Under the pieces are notes generated by a model. That model worked only from the letters and a program-made list of their open reading frames with translations, made no database searches and was not told where the DNA came from. Position numbers and translations under genes: made by a program. 64,000 bases of DNA from Streptococcus cuniculi (lineage in GTDB: Bacteria; Bacillota; Bacilli; Lactobacillales; Streptococcaceae): the NCBI RefSeq assembly GCF_004570575.1, contig NZ_SPPD01000002.1, positions 124,001 through 188,000 on the forward strand, written 5' to 3'. Of the stretch, positions 15,775-26,645 are shown in pieces. Numbering within the stretch: position 1 is the stretch's first letter; each line of letters opens with the position of its first letter.

Positions 15775-17121
15775 TTATTTCTTATTCAACATCTCCATAC
15801 AGGCGCTCAAGTCTGTCAAAGCACGTTCAGCAATTTTTTCATAGCGTTCTTTTTTATCACGAATGCGTGGCCCTTCCAGCTCTTTGATAATGCCGAAATT
15901 GACATTCATCGGTTGGAAATGCTTGCTGTCGGCATGCGTTACATAGTGCGGTAGACTTCCGATTGCCGTTGTTTCTGGGAAGATGATTTCTTCTTCTCCC
16001 TTGAATAAGCGAGCAGCGTTGATGCCAGCTACAAGACCAGACGCCGCAGACTCAACGTAGCCTTCAACCCCTGTCATCTGACCAGCAAAGAAGAGTTGTG
16101 GATTTTTCTTAGAACGGAAAGTTTGAGTTAAGAGATTCGGCGAATCCATGTAGGAATTGCGATGCATGACACCATAGCGGACAAACTCTGCATTTTCCAA
16201 TCCCGGAATCATTTGAAAGACCCGCTTTTGCTCTCCCCATTTGAGGTGGGTCTGAAAGCCTACGATATTGTACAAACTTCCTGCTGCGTTGTCTTGGCGC
16301 AACTGGACAACTGCATAAGGCGTTTTATATTCACCATCACGTGGGCCTGTATAATCTTCTGGATACTCCAGACCGACTGGCTTCATCGGGCCATACAGCA
16401 TGGTTTTGACCCCGCGCTTGGCCATCGCTTCAATGGGCATACAGCCTTCAAAGTATTTTTCTTTTTCAAAGGAATTGAGCGGTGCTTCTTCGGCATGAAC
16501 CAACGCATTATGAAAGGCCATGAATTGCTCTTTGGTCATCGGTGCATTCAGGTAAGCAGCTTCTCCCTTGTCATAGCGAGATTTCAGATAGACCTTGCTC
16601 ATGTCAATGGTATTAACATCGACAATCGGCGCTGCCGCATCGTAGAAATAAAAGCCAGCCCCGCCGTTCAAGGCGTAGATTTTTTCTGCCAAGGCATCAC
16701 TTGTCAGGGGACCTGTCGCAATGACCGTAAGTCCCTCGCTTGGCAATTCTGTGATTTCTTCACGTACCACCTCAATCAAGGGATGATTTTCTAAGGTTTC
16801 AGTGACCATATGTGAAAACCCTTCGCGGTCAACTGCCAAGGCCCCTCCAGCGGGAACACGCGTGCTTTCTGCCGCTTTCATAATAACAGAGTCCAAGCGA
16901 CGCATTTCTTCCTTGAGCAGACCGACCGCATTGGTCAAGCTATCCCCACGTAGAGAGTTTGAGCAGACCAATTCTGCAAAATTGTCGGTCTTGTGTTGTG
17001 GGGTGGGCTTCACCCCACGCATTTCGTACAGTTTCACAGGAATGCCCTGCTGAGCAATTTGATAGGCAGCTTCGGAACCAGCCAAACCAGCTCCAATAAC
17101 AGTAATGTAGGATTGAGACAA
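15775..17121 (-). CDS. trmFO: methylenetetrahydrofolate-tRNA (uracil-5-)-methyltransferase TrmFO
   Basis: Makes ribothymidine at position 54 of tRNA using methylenetetrahydrofolate and FAD. The 448-residue protein, close to the usual length, begins with the FAD-binding [12 protein letters not shown] motif (residues 8-19), followed by EMRG and the conserved [13 protein letters not shown] block carrying a Cys. [19 protein letters not shown] near residue 370 is the GidA/TrmFO FAD C-terminal motif. It is a stand-alone gene with its own terminator. Confidence 0.96.
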   Translation of the reverse strand: MSQSYITVIGAGLAGSEAAYQIAQQGIPVKLYEMRGVKPTPQHKTDNFAELVCSNSLRGDSLTNAVGLLKEEMRRLDSVIMKAAESTRVPAGGALAVDREGFSHMVTETLENHPLIEVVREEITELPSEGLTVIATGPLTSDALAEKIYALNGGAGFYFYDAAAPIVDVNTIDMSKVYLKSRYDKGEAAYLNAPMTKEQFMAFHNALVHAEEAPLNSFEKEKYFEGCMPIEAMAKRGVKTMLYGPMKPVGLEYPEDYTGPRDGEYKTPYAVVQLRQDNAAGSLYNIVGFQTHLKWGEQKRVFQMIPGLENAEFVRYGVMHRNSYMDSPNLLTQTFRSKKNPQLFFAGQMTGVEGYVESAASGLVAGINAARLFKGEEEIIFPETTAIGSLPHYVTHADSKHFQPMNVNFGIIKELEGPRIRDKKERYEKIAERALTDLSACMEMLNKK

Positions 17122-17305
17122 TATACTAATACCTCTAAAAATGAATGCCGTAACCCTAGCCAGCTTACAGCCTCCATTTCCTGAGTATGGGGGACACCCA
17201 CACCCAAACCTTTCTAAATGTTAATACTTGATTATCATACCATAAATGTTCCCAAAGACCAATTAAAGAGAACGCGACATCTATTTACCTCATAATCTGA
17301 CAGAC

Positions 17306-18025
17306 CTAAAACAAGCAAATCCACGCGGCAACTAAAACACTCAGAATACTAAAGAGTGAGCCAATAAGATAGTATTCTGCAAAGGTGGGACTTTCAGATA
17401 TTTTATTGTAACGGGCAATGGATTTGGCAGTAAAGACCAGACCGATTGAGGCAAACTGGTGAAACATGATGCAAATACTCATGACGATACGCTCTAAGTG
17501 ACCAATCGTGGCTCCTACCCCAGGAATCGTATCCATCTTGTGAGTACCTTGAGGCTGATATTTTTGAAAGAAGAGCTTGAAGATAACATTGGTCGGCTTG
17601 GTAATCAGCAGAAGAAACAAGATACTATTTAGCGCTTCTCCTGCTATCATGGCTGGTAGCATCGTATCCCTTGTCAGCCTAGCTAACAAGAAAATCATGG
17701 ACACATGCAAGGCTTGATCGATGAGAAAGATGACTAATGTATTCCATTTGAACCATCTAGCTACATACGGTTTTCCGCTATCAATGATAGCATGGCTGAA
17801 TAGGAGCAGCAAGGTCACCCTCCAGATACTTGGAACAAAAATAGTGACCAACAGAAGGGGAAACGCGACTCCCATCAGATGGAGTCCTAAATACACCTTA
17901 TCCGTGTCTTTTCGGTCCGCTATTGTTTGACTTTGTAGATGAAAATCTGATAAAAAATGGCAAATCAATAACAGCGTTACAATAGGATGCTCTAGTAGGT
18001 AGTGTGAAAGACCGGTGATAGACAT
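17306..18025 (-). CDS. satE: SatE-like DUF3307 membrane protein
   Basis: A 239-residue protein with about six membrane helices and the DUF3307 N-terminal block LLLICHFLSDFHLQSQTIADRK. It follows the SatD gene with two bases between them, the pairing of the streptococcal satDE genes, first described in acid-tolerance screens of S. mutans. The biochemical role is unknown. The C-terminal part (FAEYYLIGSLFSILSVLVAAWICL) is a membrane hairpin. Confidence 0.75.
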   Translation of the reverse strand: MSITGLSHYLLEHPIVTLLLICHFLSDFHLQSQTIADRKDTDKVYLGLHLMGVAFPLLLVTIFVPSIWRVTLLLLFSHAIIDSGKPYVARWFKWNTLVIFLIDQALHVSMIFLLARLTRDTMLPAMIAGEALNSILFLLLITKPTNVIFKLFFQKYQPQGTHKMDTIPGVGATIGHLERIVMSICIMFHQFASIGLVFTAKSIARYNKISESPTFAEYYLIGSLFSILSVLVAAWICLF

Positions 18026-18027
18026 TT

Positions 18028-18687
18028 TTACTCCTTTCCTGCTTCTTTCAGTAGCTTTAATGCGCAGTTCCGAGCTCGTAGATAGACCTTTAGATGGCTC
18101 GTTTTTAAGCGCTTAGATAAGGCGCTGCTGTCTAGTTCTAAGGTTCTTGCCAATGCTTGTTGATCAAAAGATTCATGATACCGATCATTTTCTAACAGCT
18201 TTTGTAAAAGAATTTCTTGACTGGCGCGCCAGCTAGACTTAATCGCTTCACTACTAGCAATCAAGCTATTAATCACCTCTACATTATGAACTCCTTCAAA
18301 ATCAACAGCAATCTGCGTATTCCCATAATCATTTTTTTGGTGAATATGCTGAAGCGCCTTTCTGGCATACCAATAGGCTGGTCCATCAGCTCCTATGCTC
18401 TGTTCAGGATTTATATTTGTCAAAATAGTACCTAGACCAAGACCAAAACGAATTTGGTGGGGCTTCATTGCCATATTAATACTATCAATGATTTGGAATA
18501 AAGGGGCGTCCAAGGTCAGTAAGCCTTGAAATTCGTCTCCTAGTGTGATGGACATTTTTGAAATGATCACATCGCTATACTTCGCATTAAGTTGATGTAA
18601 GCAGGATTCTAATGTTTTTTGAACTTGATAGCGATCATCGATTTTTTTTGAATCGACAATATCTCCGATGAAAGCAAAATAATTCAT
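18028..18687 (-). CDS. satD: SatD family protein
   Basis: A 219-residue cytoplasmic protein starting MNYFAFIGDIVDSKKI, the SatD family signature, with SITLGDEFQGLL, a conserved GDE-containing strand. The N-terminal part resembles a nucleotidyl-cyclase-like fold; the C-terminus (LARTLELDSSALSKRLKTSHL) looks like a helix-turn-helix. SatD proteins form the sat operon with SatE. Whether it is a DNA-binding sensor is inference. A repeat unit lies directly upstream. Confidence 0.75.
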   Translation of the reverse strand: MNYFAFIGDIVDSKKIDDRYQVQKTLESCLHQLNAKYSDVIISKMSITLGDEFQGLLTLDAPLFQIIDSINMAMKPHQIRFGLGLGTILTNINPEQSIGADGPAYWYARKALQHIHQKNDYGNTQIAVDFEGVHNVEVINSLIASSEAIKSSWRASQEILLQKLLENDRYHESFDQQALARTLELDSSALSKRLKTSHLKVYLRARNCALKLLKEAGKE

Positions 18688-18713
18688 AAACTACCTCTCA
18701 TAAGTCTATAGTC

Positions 18714-18825
18714 TTTTGAATGAACTTTGCTACATCGTCGCTTTCGACTTGCCGTACTCATAGTCAATGAAAATCAAGTACTGTCTGCGTCTTCCGTTTC
18801 TTGTCTGAAAGTTCATTCATTTGAC
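18714..18825. repeat. MITE-like repeat, copy 2 (uninterrupted)
   Basis: About 110 bp with inverted ends (TTTTGAATGAACTTTG; GAAAGTTCATTCATTTG) and the internal TTTCGACTTGCCGTACTCAT and GTCTTCCGTTTCTTGTCT blocks shared with 15545-15745. It is the empty-site form of that copy. Confidence 0.65.
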
Positions 18826-18831
18826 CATAGT

Positions 18832-18918
18832 ATAACAGATTTGGCAAAAAAAGTCTGTTATAACGGCAATTGTTTAAAAAGTCCGTTATAAAGGAACTTC
18901 TTTTGAAACTCCTTTACA
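18832..18918 (-). terminator. tandem hairpins downstream of topA
   Basis: Three inverted repeats in a row: ATAACAGA/TCTGTTAT (18832-18861), ATAACGG/CCGTTAT (18860-18889) and AAAGGA/TCCTTT (18890-18915). On the minus strand the second is followed by ATAACAGACTTTTTTT. They probably end the topA transcript; the repeated ATAAC(A/G)G motif is unusual. Confidence 0.5.
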
Positions 18919-18931
18919 ACGGAAAATTCTC

Positions 18932-21016
18932 TTATTTGATTTTTTCTTCTTCGTAGTCACCGTTTGGACAGACGACTTGCTTGCCACCTCCTCGGACTTT
19001 CTTTTCAACAAGGTAGTGTTGACATTTCGGACAGTCACGACCGATCGGTTTGTCCCATGAAGTAAATTCACATTCTGGATAGCGGTCACATCCGTAAAAG
19101 ATACGATTGCGTTTGCTCTTGCGCTCAATGACTTGCCCTTTTTGGCAATCAGGGCAGATAACACCAATTTCTTTTGTAATCTGCTTGGTGTTGCGGCAAT
19201 CAGGGAAATTGCTACAAGCGTAGAACTTGCCAAAACGTCCCAACTTAATCACCATTTCATGACCGCAGACATCACAGTCAAAGCCGGCTGGCTCGTCCTT
19301 GATTTGGATTTTTTCAATCTCTGTCTCTGCCTTGGCTAACTCAACCTTAAACGGCTGATAAAAACTATCAATAATCTTCTGCCACCGTGCCTTTCCGACC
19401 TCAACATCATCTAGTTTTTGCTCCATTTCAGCCGTAAAGGTAACATTTACGATGTCCGGGAAAAATTCGACAATCAATTTATTGACAATTTCACCAAGTT
19501 CGGTTGGCTCAAAGCGTTTGGCCGCTAGTTTCACATAGTAGCGTTTCTGAATGGTTTCAATGGTCGGTGCATACGTTGACGGACGGCCAACCCCGTTTTC
19601 TTCCAAGGTCTTGATCAGGGTCGCTTCTGAGTAACGAGCAGGAGGCTGGGTAAAGTGCTGTTCTGGCTTGGTCAAGACACGCTGCACCTTGTCGCCAACT
19701 TCCATCTCTGGCAACATCTTGCTCTTATCCGCGTCATTATAAACGGCCATATAACCGTCAAACTTCACCTGACTACCATTTGCGGTGAAAAGAACCCCGT
19801 TTTGTGTCAACCGAACACTCATGGTATCAAAAATGGCTGCGGTCATCTGGCTTGCGACAAAGCGATTCCAGATAAGGGTGTAGAGGCGCAACTGATCCTT
19901 ATCCAAATATTTGGCAATGGATTCAGGAGTTAGTTGAACGTTTGAAGGTCGAATAGCCTCATGGGCATCTTGAGCACCAGAAGCATTTTTAATCTTGCTG
20001 CCGTGCTTAGAATACTTGGCTCCAAAACGCTCCGTAATAAAATCAGCAGCCTGACCTTGCGCAACGGGACTAATCCGCGTTGAATCGGTACGCATATAGG
20101 TAATCAAACCTTGTGTTCCACCAGTTCCAAGGCTCACTCCCTCATACAACTGCTGGGCAACCATCATGGTCTTGCGGGTACGGAAATTGATTTTATTGGC
20201 CGCATCCATCTGCAAGGTTGAAGTTGTGTATGGCAAAGGTGCATTGCGCTTACGCTCTTTGCGGTCTACCTTATCGACTAGGAACTCATCACCTTTAATC
20301 CGTGCTAGGACTTCTTTTACCTGCTCATTGTTTTCCAGTTTGAGTTTTTTGTCATCGAGACCATAGAAACTAGCTTGGAATTTCTTCGTGCCCTTTTTAA
20401 AGGTGCCATCAATAGTCCAGTATTCTTCTGGTTTAAAATTGTTTATTTCATGTTCACGGTCAATAATCAATTTGAGGGCTACTGATTGGACACGACCAGC
20501 AGACAAGCCCTTCTTGACCTTTTTCCATAAAATGGGCGAAATAGAGTACCCCACAATACGGTCCAAGACACGGCGGGCCTGCTGGGCATCTACTAAGTCA
20601 TGATCAATCGCTCGTGGTTCTTTAAAGGCATTTTTAACGGCGTCTTTTGTAATTTCGTTGAAAACGACACGGTTTTTATCCTTCTCATCTAAGCCCAAGA
20701 TATGAGCTAAATGCCATGAGATCGCTTCTCCTTCACGATCCGGGTCACTTGCGAGGAAAACTTGCTTCGCTTTTTTAGCTTCTTTTTTCAAATCGTTGAT
20801 GAGCGGACCTTTGCCTCGAATATTGATATACTCTGGCTCATAATTATTGTCAAAATCAATGGACATGCTGGATTTTTTCAAATCACGGATATGTCCGACT
20901 GAGGCAACAACCTTGTAATTGCGTCCTAAATATTTTTCAATCGTTTTGGCCTTTGCTGGCGACTCCACGATGACTAAATTTTTCTTAGTAGTTGCTTTTT
21001 TCTTCGTTGTTACCAT
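18932..21016 (-). CDS. topA: DNA topoisomerase I
   Basis: Relaxes negative supercoils through a tyrosine-DNA intermediate. At 694 residues it is typical. The Toprim domain starts [18 protein letters not shown] and holds [12 protein letters not shown]. The active Tyr lies in [12 protein letters not shown]. Three C-terminal zinc ribbons are visible: CDVCGHE with [16 protein letters not shown] with YGCDRYPEC, and CPKCQHY with a degenerate last half (VVCPNGDYE). It follows dprA, the usual streptococcal order. Confidence 0.97.
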   Translation of the reverse strand: MVTTKKKATTKKNLVIVESPAKAKTIEKYLGRNYKVVASVGHIRDLKKSSMSIDFDNNYEPEYINIRGKGPLINDLKKEAKKAKQVFLASDPDREGEAISWHLAHILGLDEKDKNRVVFNEITKDAVKNAFKEPRAIDHDLVDAQQARRVLDRIVGYSISPILWKKVKKGLSAGRVQSVALKLIIDREHEINNFKPEEYWTIDGTFKKGTKKFQASFYGLDDKKLKLENNEQVKEVLARIKGDEFLVDKVDRKERKRNAPLPYTTSTLQMDAANKINFRTRKTMMVAQQLYEGVSLGTGGTQGLITYMRTDSTRISPVAQGQAADFITERFGAKYSKHGSKIKNASGAQDAHEAIRPSNVQLTPESIAKYLDKDQLRLYTLIWNRFVASQMTAAIFDTMSVRLTQNGVLFTANGSQVKFDGYMAVYNDADKSKMLPEMEVGDKVQRVLTKPEQHFTQPPARYSEATLIKTLEENGVGRPSTYAPTIETIQKRYYVKLAAKRFEPTELGEIVNKLIVEFFPDIVNVTFTAEMEQKLDDVEVGKARWQKIIDSFYQPFKVELAKAETEIEKIQIKDEPAGFDCDVCGHEMVIKLGRFGKFYACSNFPDCRNTKQITKEIGVICPDCQKGQVIERKSKRNRIFYGCDRYPECEFTSWDKPIGRDCPKCQHYLVEKKVRGGGKQVVCPNGDYEEEKIK

Positions 21017-21118
21017 ATTCTTACCTTTACAATATTTTTAAACTAGTATAGCACCAAAAAGAATATACTATTTTTAGGTAAGTGTCAAGATTTTTCTTTT
21101 CCTATAGGAAAACTCATT

Positions 21119-21964
21119 TTAGAGTTGGTATTCTGAAAGAACATCAATCCCCGATGTAATGCATTTTGCACCCTCTTGAATCAGAAAATGACAGCCAGCA
21201 GATTTTCCATCTGTAATAGATCCGGGAATCGCAAAAACATCGCGTCGTCCTTCGTCCAAGGCGTACTCGCAAGTAATCAGGCTTCCTGAGCGCACTTTTG
21301 CTTCTGCCACGATAATCCCTTGTGACAAACCTGCGATAATCCGATTTCGCTCAGGGAAATGGTACTTGAGGGGCTGGGCATTGGGCTCATACTCTGATAG
21401 TAGTAAATGATGCCGCGCGATATAATCCTGTAATCCCTTATTCTCCTTAGGATAATGAACATCCAGTCCAGAGCCGATGACGGCGATTGTTTTACCACCA
21501 TTTTTCAACGCAGCAATATGGGCTGCAGTATCAATTCCCCTTGCTAAGCCACTGACAATTACAAAGCGATTTTGTAATTCCTTGATGATTTTTTGCACGG
21601 AGCTGATCCCTGCCTTGCTAGCAGACCTCGCCCCCACCACAGCTAGTTTTGGCTTCTGTAAGAGTTCAATATCTCCTTGATAAAAGAGTAAGACAGGCGG
21701 GTTGTAAATCTGTTTTAGCTCGATTGGATAGACCACATTTAAAATCGAAAGGGAGGGATAACGGTTAAATTCCTCTCGACAGGCCTTGAGATCCAACTGT
21801 TTGTACTGCTCGATAAAAAGGACTGGGTTGGGATAGGACGACACTAAGGCGATGGACTTAATCGATAAGGATTTGCCAATCCTCGCTTGGTGGGCTAAGA
21901 CTTTATGGATATGAAGATTGGTCAAGCCAGCTTTTTTTAATTTAAACAATTCAAAGTTATTCAT
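21119..21964 (-). CDS. dprA: DNA-processing protein DprA
   Basis: Binds incoming single-stranded DNA during natural transformation and loads RecA. It has 281 residues, an N-terminal SAM-like region (about 1-70) and an extended Rossmann fold with LAVVGARSASKAG, VSGLARGIDTAAHIAAL, AVIGSGLDVHYPKENKGL and FAIPGSI motifs. There is no C-terminal DML1 winged helix, as in other streptococci. An intact copy suggests competence. It sits upstream of topA. Confidence 0.96.
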   Translation of the reverse strand: MNNFELFKLKKAGLTNLHIHKVLAHQARIGKSLSIKSIALVSSYPNPVLFIEQYKQLDLKACREEFNRYPSLSILNVVYPIELKQIYNPPVLLFYQGDIELLQKPKLAVVGARSASKAGISSVQKIIKELQNRFVIVSGLARGIDTAAHIAALKNGGKTIAVIGSGLDVHYPKENKGLQDYIARHHLLLSEYEPNAQPLKYHFPERNRIIAGLSQGIIVAEAKVRSGSLITCEYALDEGRRDVFAIPGSITDGKSAGCHFLIQEGAKCITSGIDVLSEYQL

Positions 21965-22035
21965 TTTTCACCTCTACATTTCTATTCGTAAAAGAAAATC
22001 TAAATTTCCCTATAAAAATTAAGTTCTCCTCGAAA

Positions 22036-22066
22036 CAAAAAATCCCGACATAAAATGTCAAGATTT
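22036..22066 (-). terminator. terminator overlapping the ROK gene stop
   Basis: On the minus strand AAATCTTGACA pairs with TGTCGGGATTT and runs into a T-run. The stop codon TGA of the kinase gene lies in the upstream arm. Confidence 0.75.
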
Positions 22067-23020
22067 TGTGTATTTCTCCAAATAAAAACAGAGAGCACCG
22101 ATTAAATTGGCTTGGTTGTGAAATTGACAGGCCTCAATTGCTACTGAATGGAGCAAGTGAGGAGTGCTGACTTCTGCTTTTAGAATCTCGCGATAACTGT
22201 CTTGAATCTGTTCAATTAACAAATCCTGCTGGCTAATGCCGCCTCCGATAACAACTTTGTCTAACTTAACGAGACTCGTCAGATTCAAAATCAAGTAGGC
22301 AACTTCACGGCAATAATCGGCAAATAACTTGGACAAATCGCTGTTTGCTCCCTCTTGTAATTTTTCAAAAACAGCCCGACCGTCTGCTTCTGATAGCTGC
22401 AATTGCTGGCTAGCTTGTTCGACAAACTGAACAGCTGATCCTGCATTCTCAATCAGGCTCTTGACACCTCGTAAATGAAGGCCAAAGATAGCCCCCATAT
22501 CTTGAAAGGAATTGGTCGTCTTATCAAGTAAGGACTGACCGATTGGATTTAAAAATAGATTATCTGACTTTAAGTCTGCAACAGTTGCTAAATGACCATT
22601 ATGGACAAGGGAAAGACCGACACCAGTCCCCAAGACGAGAGCAGCACCGCACGACGCATGGGCCAACTGCCCCAATCTAGCCTCCGCAAGGCCTGCCGCA
22701 TCGGCATCATTTAGGACGCTAACAGGCAAGGAAAAACGATTTTCAAGGTGTTTGGCAAGGGGAATTGCCGTCAGATAGGGAATTAAGCCACCTTTGTAGA
22801 CAAAGCCCGTCTTGCGATTGATTGTACCGGGACAAGAAATAGCTACCCCTGCAATCTGTTCATGATAGGTCTCGACAAGGTTTTCCAAGCAAGACAAAAA
22901 GCCCTCCATTCTTGCAGGAGTTGGCGTCTTGTCCATCTCTAATAGCTGAAAATCCTCTGACATGAGACTGTACTTGATATAGGTCCCCCCAATGTCAATC
23001 GTCAGATAGTTTGTTGTCAT
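22058..23020 (-). CDS. ROK-family sugar kinase
   Basis: A 320-residue protein with the phosphate loop DIGGTYIKYS at its start, SCPGTIN (substrate loop), LVLGTGVGLSLVHNG and VVIGGGIS, all ROK features. The Cys-rich zinc motif of many ROK kinases and repressors is absent, and there is no N-terminal helix-turn-helix, so it is a kinase, not a repressor. Glucose, N-acetylmannosamine or another hexose is possible. It is followed in the same unit by nothing else. Confidence 0.8.
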   Translation of the reverse strand: MTTNYLTIDIGGTYIKYSLMSEDFQLLEMDKTPTPARMEGFLSCLENLVETYHEQIAGVAISCPGTINRKTGFVYKGGLIPYLTAIPLAKHLENRFSLPVSVLNDADAAGLAEARLGQLAHASCGAALVLGTGVGLSLVHNGHLATVADLKSDNLFLNPIGQSLLDKTTNSFQDMGAIFGLHLRGVKSLIENAGSAVQFVEQASQQLQLSEADGRAVFEKLQEGANSDLSKLFADYCREVAYLILNLTSLVKLDKVVIGGGISQQDLLIEQIQDSYREILKAEVSTPHLLHSVAIEACQFHNQANLIGALCFYLEKYTKS

Positions 23021-23043
23021 CTTGCTATTTCCTTTTCTAATCG

Positions 23044-23589
23044 TTATAACGTCTTGATGACACGAGCAGGATTCCCTGCTAAAACAAGGTTATCCCCAAA
23101 TGACTTGGTCACGACCGAGCCAGCACCGACAACCACATTATCTCCCAAAGAAACTCCTGCTAGAATCGTTACACCGCCACCAGCCCAGAAATTATCTCCA
23201 ATCGTAATTGGCTTGCCATACTCTAGCCCTGAAATCCGCTCTTTCGCATCTAGTGGATGGAGCGGTGTCAACAGCTGCACATTTGGTCCCAACATGGCAT
23301 TATCGCCGATGGTAATCGGACAGACATCTAAAAATGTACAGTTAAAATTGGCATAGAAATTCTCTCCTACATGGATATTACAGCCATAGTCACAGGCAAA
23401 ATGAGGCTCGATGTAAATCTGTTTGCCTGTCCTGCCAAACCATGATTTTAGTAATTGGCTCCGCTTGGCACCGTCTAATTCTTGATTAAAGGCCATGCGA
23501 TACTGTCGTGCAGTGTTCCGCAGTTGCACCAATTCTGCATCTCCAGCATCATATAAGGCTCCAGCAATCATTTTTTCTCGTTCGGTCAT
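23044..23589 (-). CDS. maa: maltose/galactoside O-acetyltransferase family protein
   Basis: A 181-residue left-handed beta-helix acetyltransferase. It starts MTEREKMIAGALYDAGDAEL, as maltose acetyltransferases do, then shows repeated hexapeptides (IGDNAMLGPNVQLLTPLHPLD, VVVGAGSVVTK) and the catalytic His in TPLHP. It transfers acetyl from acetyl-CoA to a sugar hydroxyl; the true sugar is unknown. It lies between the ROK kinase and rnhB with short gaps. Confidence 0.85.
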   Translation of the reverse strand: MTEREKMIAGALYDAGDAELVQLRNTARQYRMAFNQELDGAKRSQLLKSWFGRTGKQIYIEPHFACDYGCNIHVGENFYANFNCTFLDVCPITIGDNAMLGPNVQLLTPLHPLDAKERISGLEYGKPITIGDNFWAGGGVTILAGVSLGDNVVVGAGSVVTKSFGDNLVLAGNPARVIKTL

Positions 23590-23595
23590 CTTGTG

Positions 23596-24369
23596 TTACT
23601 CTCTTTCTTTTATCATTGATTTTATCGGCTCAAAGCTCTTCCGATGAATCGGAGTCACACCTTTTTCTTGTAAGCCTTCCAAGTGCTTGGCAGTCCCGTA
23701 GCCTGCATTTTGAGCAAAATCATAGCCAGGATAGGCCTTGTCAAATTCTGTCATCATCTGATCTCGTGTGACCTTAGCCACAATACTAGCCGCAGCAATC
23801 GAAAGACTATTGGCATCTCCTTTGATGATGGAGGTCTGCGAAATCGGTGTCTCCAAGGTCATGGCGTCAATCAGCAAGTGCTGTGGCTGTACTGATAATT
23901 GCGCCAACGCCTCTAACATAGCGAGTTTGGTCGCCTCATAGATATTGACTTCATCAATGACTTGACTGTCCTTGATACCAATTCCTACAGCAACTGCCTG
24001 CTCCATAATATCCTGATAAATGGCTTGATGCTTGGCTTTAGGAATTTTCTTAGAATCATTCAAATAACGGATTTTACAGCCTTTGGGCAAAATGACTGCG
24101 GCTGCTACAACTGGTCCTGCCAAGGGCCCTCGTCCAACTTCATCGATCCCTGCAATCAGGTCCAGACCTTGTCTATATAAGGCTTTTTCATAGATTAGCA
24201 TTTGCTCCAGTCGCGCATTCTCCGCTTCTTCTGCCTGAAAATCCTTAGCTTTTTTCTGGAGCAATTGTTGCACACCTGCTCGTTCATCTTTTGCCAATTC
24301 CTCTAAACGAGGGTCGTTCTTAGTGGTAATGGAAGCTAACAGATCCTTGATTTCCTTAATCGTTGCCAT
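23596..24369 (-). CDS. rnhB: ribonuclease HII
   Basis: Removes ribonucleotides from DNA. It has 257 residues with the catalytic [21 protein letters not shown] motif (first two acidic residues), LIDAMTLE and further acidic residues in the C-terminal part. I chose ATG 24369 because the next upstream ATG sits directly on the RBS. It overlaps the end of rbgA by 14 bases, a conserved Gram-positive pairing. Confidence 0.95.
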   Translation of the reverse strand: MATIKEIKDLLASITTKNDPRLEELAKDERAGVQQLLQKKAKDFQAEEAENARLEQMLIYEKALYRQGLDLIAGIDEVGRGPLAGPVVAAAVILPKGCKIRYLNDSKKIPKAKHQAIYQDIMEQAVAVGIGIKDSQVIDEVNIYEATKLAMLEALAQLSVQPQHLLIDAMTLETPISQTSIIKGDANSLSIAAASIVAKVTRDQMMTEFDKAYPGYDFAQNAGYGTAKHLEGLQEKGVTPIHRKSFEPIKSMIKERE

Positions 24370-25207
24370 TTGCATCTCCTACTGCATCAAGCGTATAAAG
24401 CCCCAGCTTACCGTCTCGGACTTCCTTGACAAATAAGCTATAAAAACGGTCATAATCCTCGCGGAACCCCAGTTTTCTCGTCATATCCATGATGATATCA
24501 GGCGCCTCATCGCCTAGATTCATCTGCTTGAAACGCGCTTTCAAGGCTTCTGGGTAATGTACTTTGAAATAATTGAGCCCAAAGATGGTCACCTCGTCCA
24601 TCGGCAATAAATTGTCCTTAATAGCACCTGTGAGGGCGAGCTTGAGCGCTACTACTTCATCTTCAAACTTGGGCCACAAAATCCCTGGTGTATCAAGAAT
24701 TTCCAAATCCTTATTGGACTTGAGCCATTGCTGTCCCTTAGTCACCCCAGGTTTGTTTCCAACGACTGCAATTTTCTTGCCAGCAAGGCGATTCATCAAC
24801 GTTGATTTCCCAGCATTTGGAATACCGATAATCATGGTACGCAAGGTTTCAATCTGAATCCCCCGTTCTTTTTGGCGTTCGATTTTCTCCCGCATGAGTT
24901 TTTTAGCTGCTTCTGTGACTTTTTTGACGGTCGCTTGCTCCTTGGAATTAACGGTCAAAGTCGGGATACCTTGTGCCTCAAAATAAGCTCGCCATTCCTT
25001 AGTAGCTACGGGATCCGCTAAATCTGCTTTGTTTAAAATCAATAATTTGGGCTTATCGCCCACAATCTTAGTTAGCATCGGATTTTGACTGGATAAAGGC
25101 AGTCTTGCATCCACCAAAATCGTCACAAAATCAACAAATTTAAGATTTTCCTGCACCTGCCGTCTTGCTTTGGACATATGCCCTGGAAACCATTGAATCG
25201 TTGCCAT
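24356..25207 (-). CDS. rbgA: ribosome biogenesis GTPase YlqF/RbgA
   Basis: Circularly permuted GTPase needed for late 50S subunit assembly. In its 283 residues the G motifs appear in permuted order: LNKADL (G4), NSK-type G5, then [12 protein letters not shown] (G1) and DTPG (G3). The N-terminus [15 protein letters not shown] is diagnostic. It is the first gene of the rbgA-rnhB pair, with GGAAGG upstream of ATG. Confidence 0.96.
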   Translation of the reverse strand: MATIQWFPGHMSKARRQVQENLKFVDFVTILVDARLPLSSQNPMLTKIVGDKPKLLILNKADLADPVATKEWRAYFEAQGIPTLTVNSKEQATVKKVTEAAKKLMREKIERQKERGIQIETLRTMIIGIPNAGKSTLMNRLAGKKIAVVGNKPGVTKGQQWLKSNKDLEILDTPGILWPKFEDEVVALKLALTGAIKDNLLPMDEVTIFGLNYFKVHYPEALKARFKQMNLGDEAPDIIMDMTRKLGFREDYDRFYSLFVKEVRDGKLGLYTLDAVGDANGND

Positions 25208-25321
25208 TGTTTAACATTCCTTCCTTCGTATACATCATTCACCATTAGATAATCAATTATCATTATACCATGATTTTGAATCATGTATAGCCATTCACAC
25301 CTGAGAGACTAAAAAAGAAGC

Positions 25322-25376
25322 AAAAAAAGAAGCGAGGAGAGCCGCTTTCTGCAAATGAACGGCTTCCCACACTTCT
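25322..25376 (-). terminator. terminator of the rhamnose/adh remnant
   Basis: On the minus strand AAGCCG and CGGCT form the core of a longer imperfect stem (GAAG at the base on both sides), followed by CTTTTTTTGC. It is just past the last alcohol dehydrogenase codon. Confidence 0.7.
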
Positions 25377-25394
25377 TTCTTATGTATCTGATTG

Positions 25395-26550
25395 TTAAAA
25401 CAACTCTTTATAAAAAGCAATGGTTTCTTCAAGGGTTGGCATGAAAGGATTGCCTAGTGCACAGGCGTCAATCAAGGCATTTTGGGAAAGGTATTCAAAG
25501 TTAAATTCTTCTTCATTGATGTCCAATTCGGTCAATTTCTTCGGAATGCCGACGGTTTCAGAGAGTTTTTCAATTTCTGAGATGGCGTAGTCTGCACATT
25601 CTTGGTCTGTTTTGCCTTCTATATGAAGTCCGAGGGCTTTTGCAACATCGCGGAATGCTGCTGGTACACGTTGAGCATTTTCCCGTTCAACCACTGGCAG
25701 GAGCATCGCACAACAAACTCCGTGTGGGAGATTATAAGCAGCTCCTAATTGGTGCGCCATAGAGTGAACATAACCTAATCCAGCATTGTTAAAGGCCATT
25801 CCTCCGAGAAAGATTGCATGGACCATAGACTCACGAGCTTCGATATCCTGACCATTTTCAACCGCACGTGGAAGGTATTCTTTGATAAGCTCAATCGCTC
25901 CGATAGAAAGTTTCCTGGTCACTCCGTAAGCAGCAGGTGTTACAAGAGCTTCAACCGCATGGGTCAAGGCATCCATCCCGTCGCTGCTGTGAGGGCTGCT
26001 GGTTTTGAGAGCATCAGTTCTGGATCGTTCACTGACATGAGAGCCAAGCTATTTTTATCCACCATCATCATTTTGACCTTGTGCTCTTCGTCTGTAATAA
26101 CGTAGTTAATTGTTATTTCTGCAGATGTTCCCGCAGTTGTATTGACAGCAACAACCGGCAGACCTTTCTTTTCAGACTTATGAAGGCCTTCATAATCTTG
26201 TGGTTTTCCACCATTGGTCGCCATGATAGAAATACAACTTGCAGCATCTTGGGGAGAGCCACCACCGACTGAAATGATAAAATCGCACTCATTTCCCTGC
26301 AACACCTTTAAGCCGTCTTCGACATTTTTACAGGTCGGATTTGGCGCGACATCACTGAAGATAACATAGTGAATATTAGCTTCATCCAAAGGCTTTGTCA
26401 CCTTCTCCAAAATATCGCTAGAGCGGATGAAGTCATCTGTCACTAACAGGGCTTTTTGGTAGCCCAGCTCTTTGACATAGCTACCAACTTCCTGAACACA
26501 GCCACGACCAATCAAGTTGACCGCAGGTACATAAAATGTTGCCTTAACAT
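25395..26550 (-). pseudogene. FucO-like iron-containing alcohol dehydrogenase, frameshifted
   Basis: The two halves together match the lactaldehyde reductase (FucO) type: an N-terminal half with GYQKALLVTDDF, VPNP-like VAPNPTCKNVEDGL, ISVGGGSPQDAA and NTTAGTSAEITINYVITDE, and a C-terminal half starting MDALTHAVEALVTPA with the iron-binding His in VHSMAHQLGAAYNLPHG. They are in different frames: near 25973 the ACGGGATGGATGCC run lacks one base, so the first half ends in a stop soon after. The 5' end is also damaged: the reading KATFYVPAVNLIGRG continues upstream of the only in-frame start (TTG 26515) but has no start codon of its own, while ATG 26548-26550 is out of frame. This reductase would clear lactaldehyde from rhamnose. 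Confidence 0.85.
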
Positions 26551-26645
26551 TTCTCCTTTGTTATTTTATATTTCGTTTTATTTTGTTCATATCATCACTG
26601 TCTATTTCGTATATTATTATATATTATGATAAATCAATATGTATG

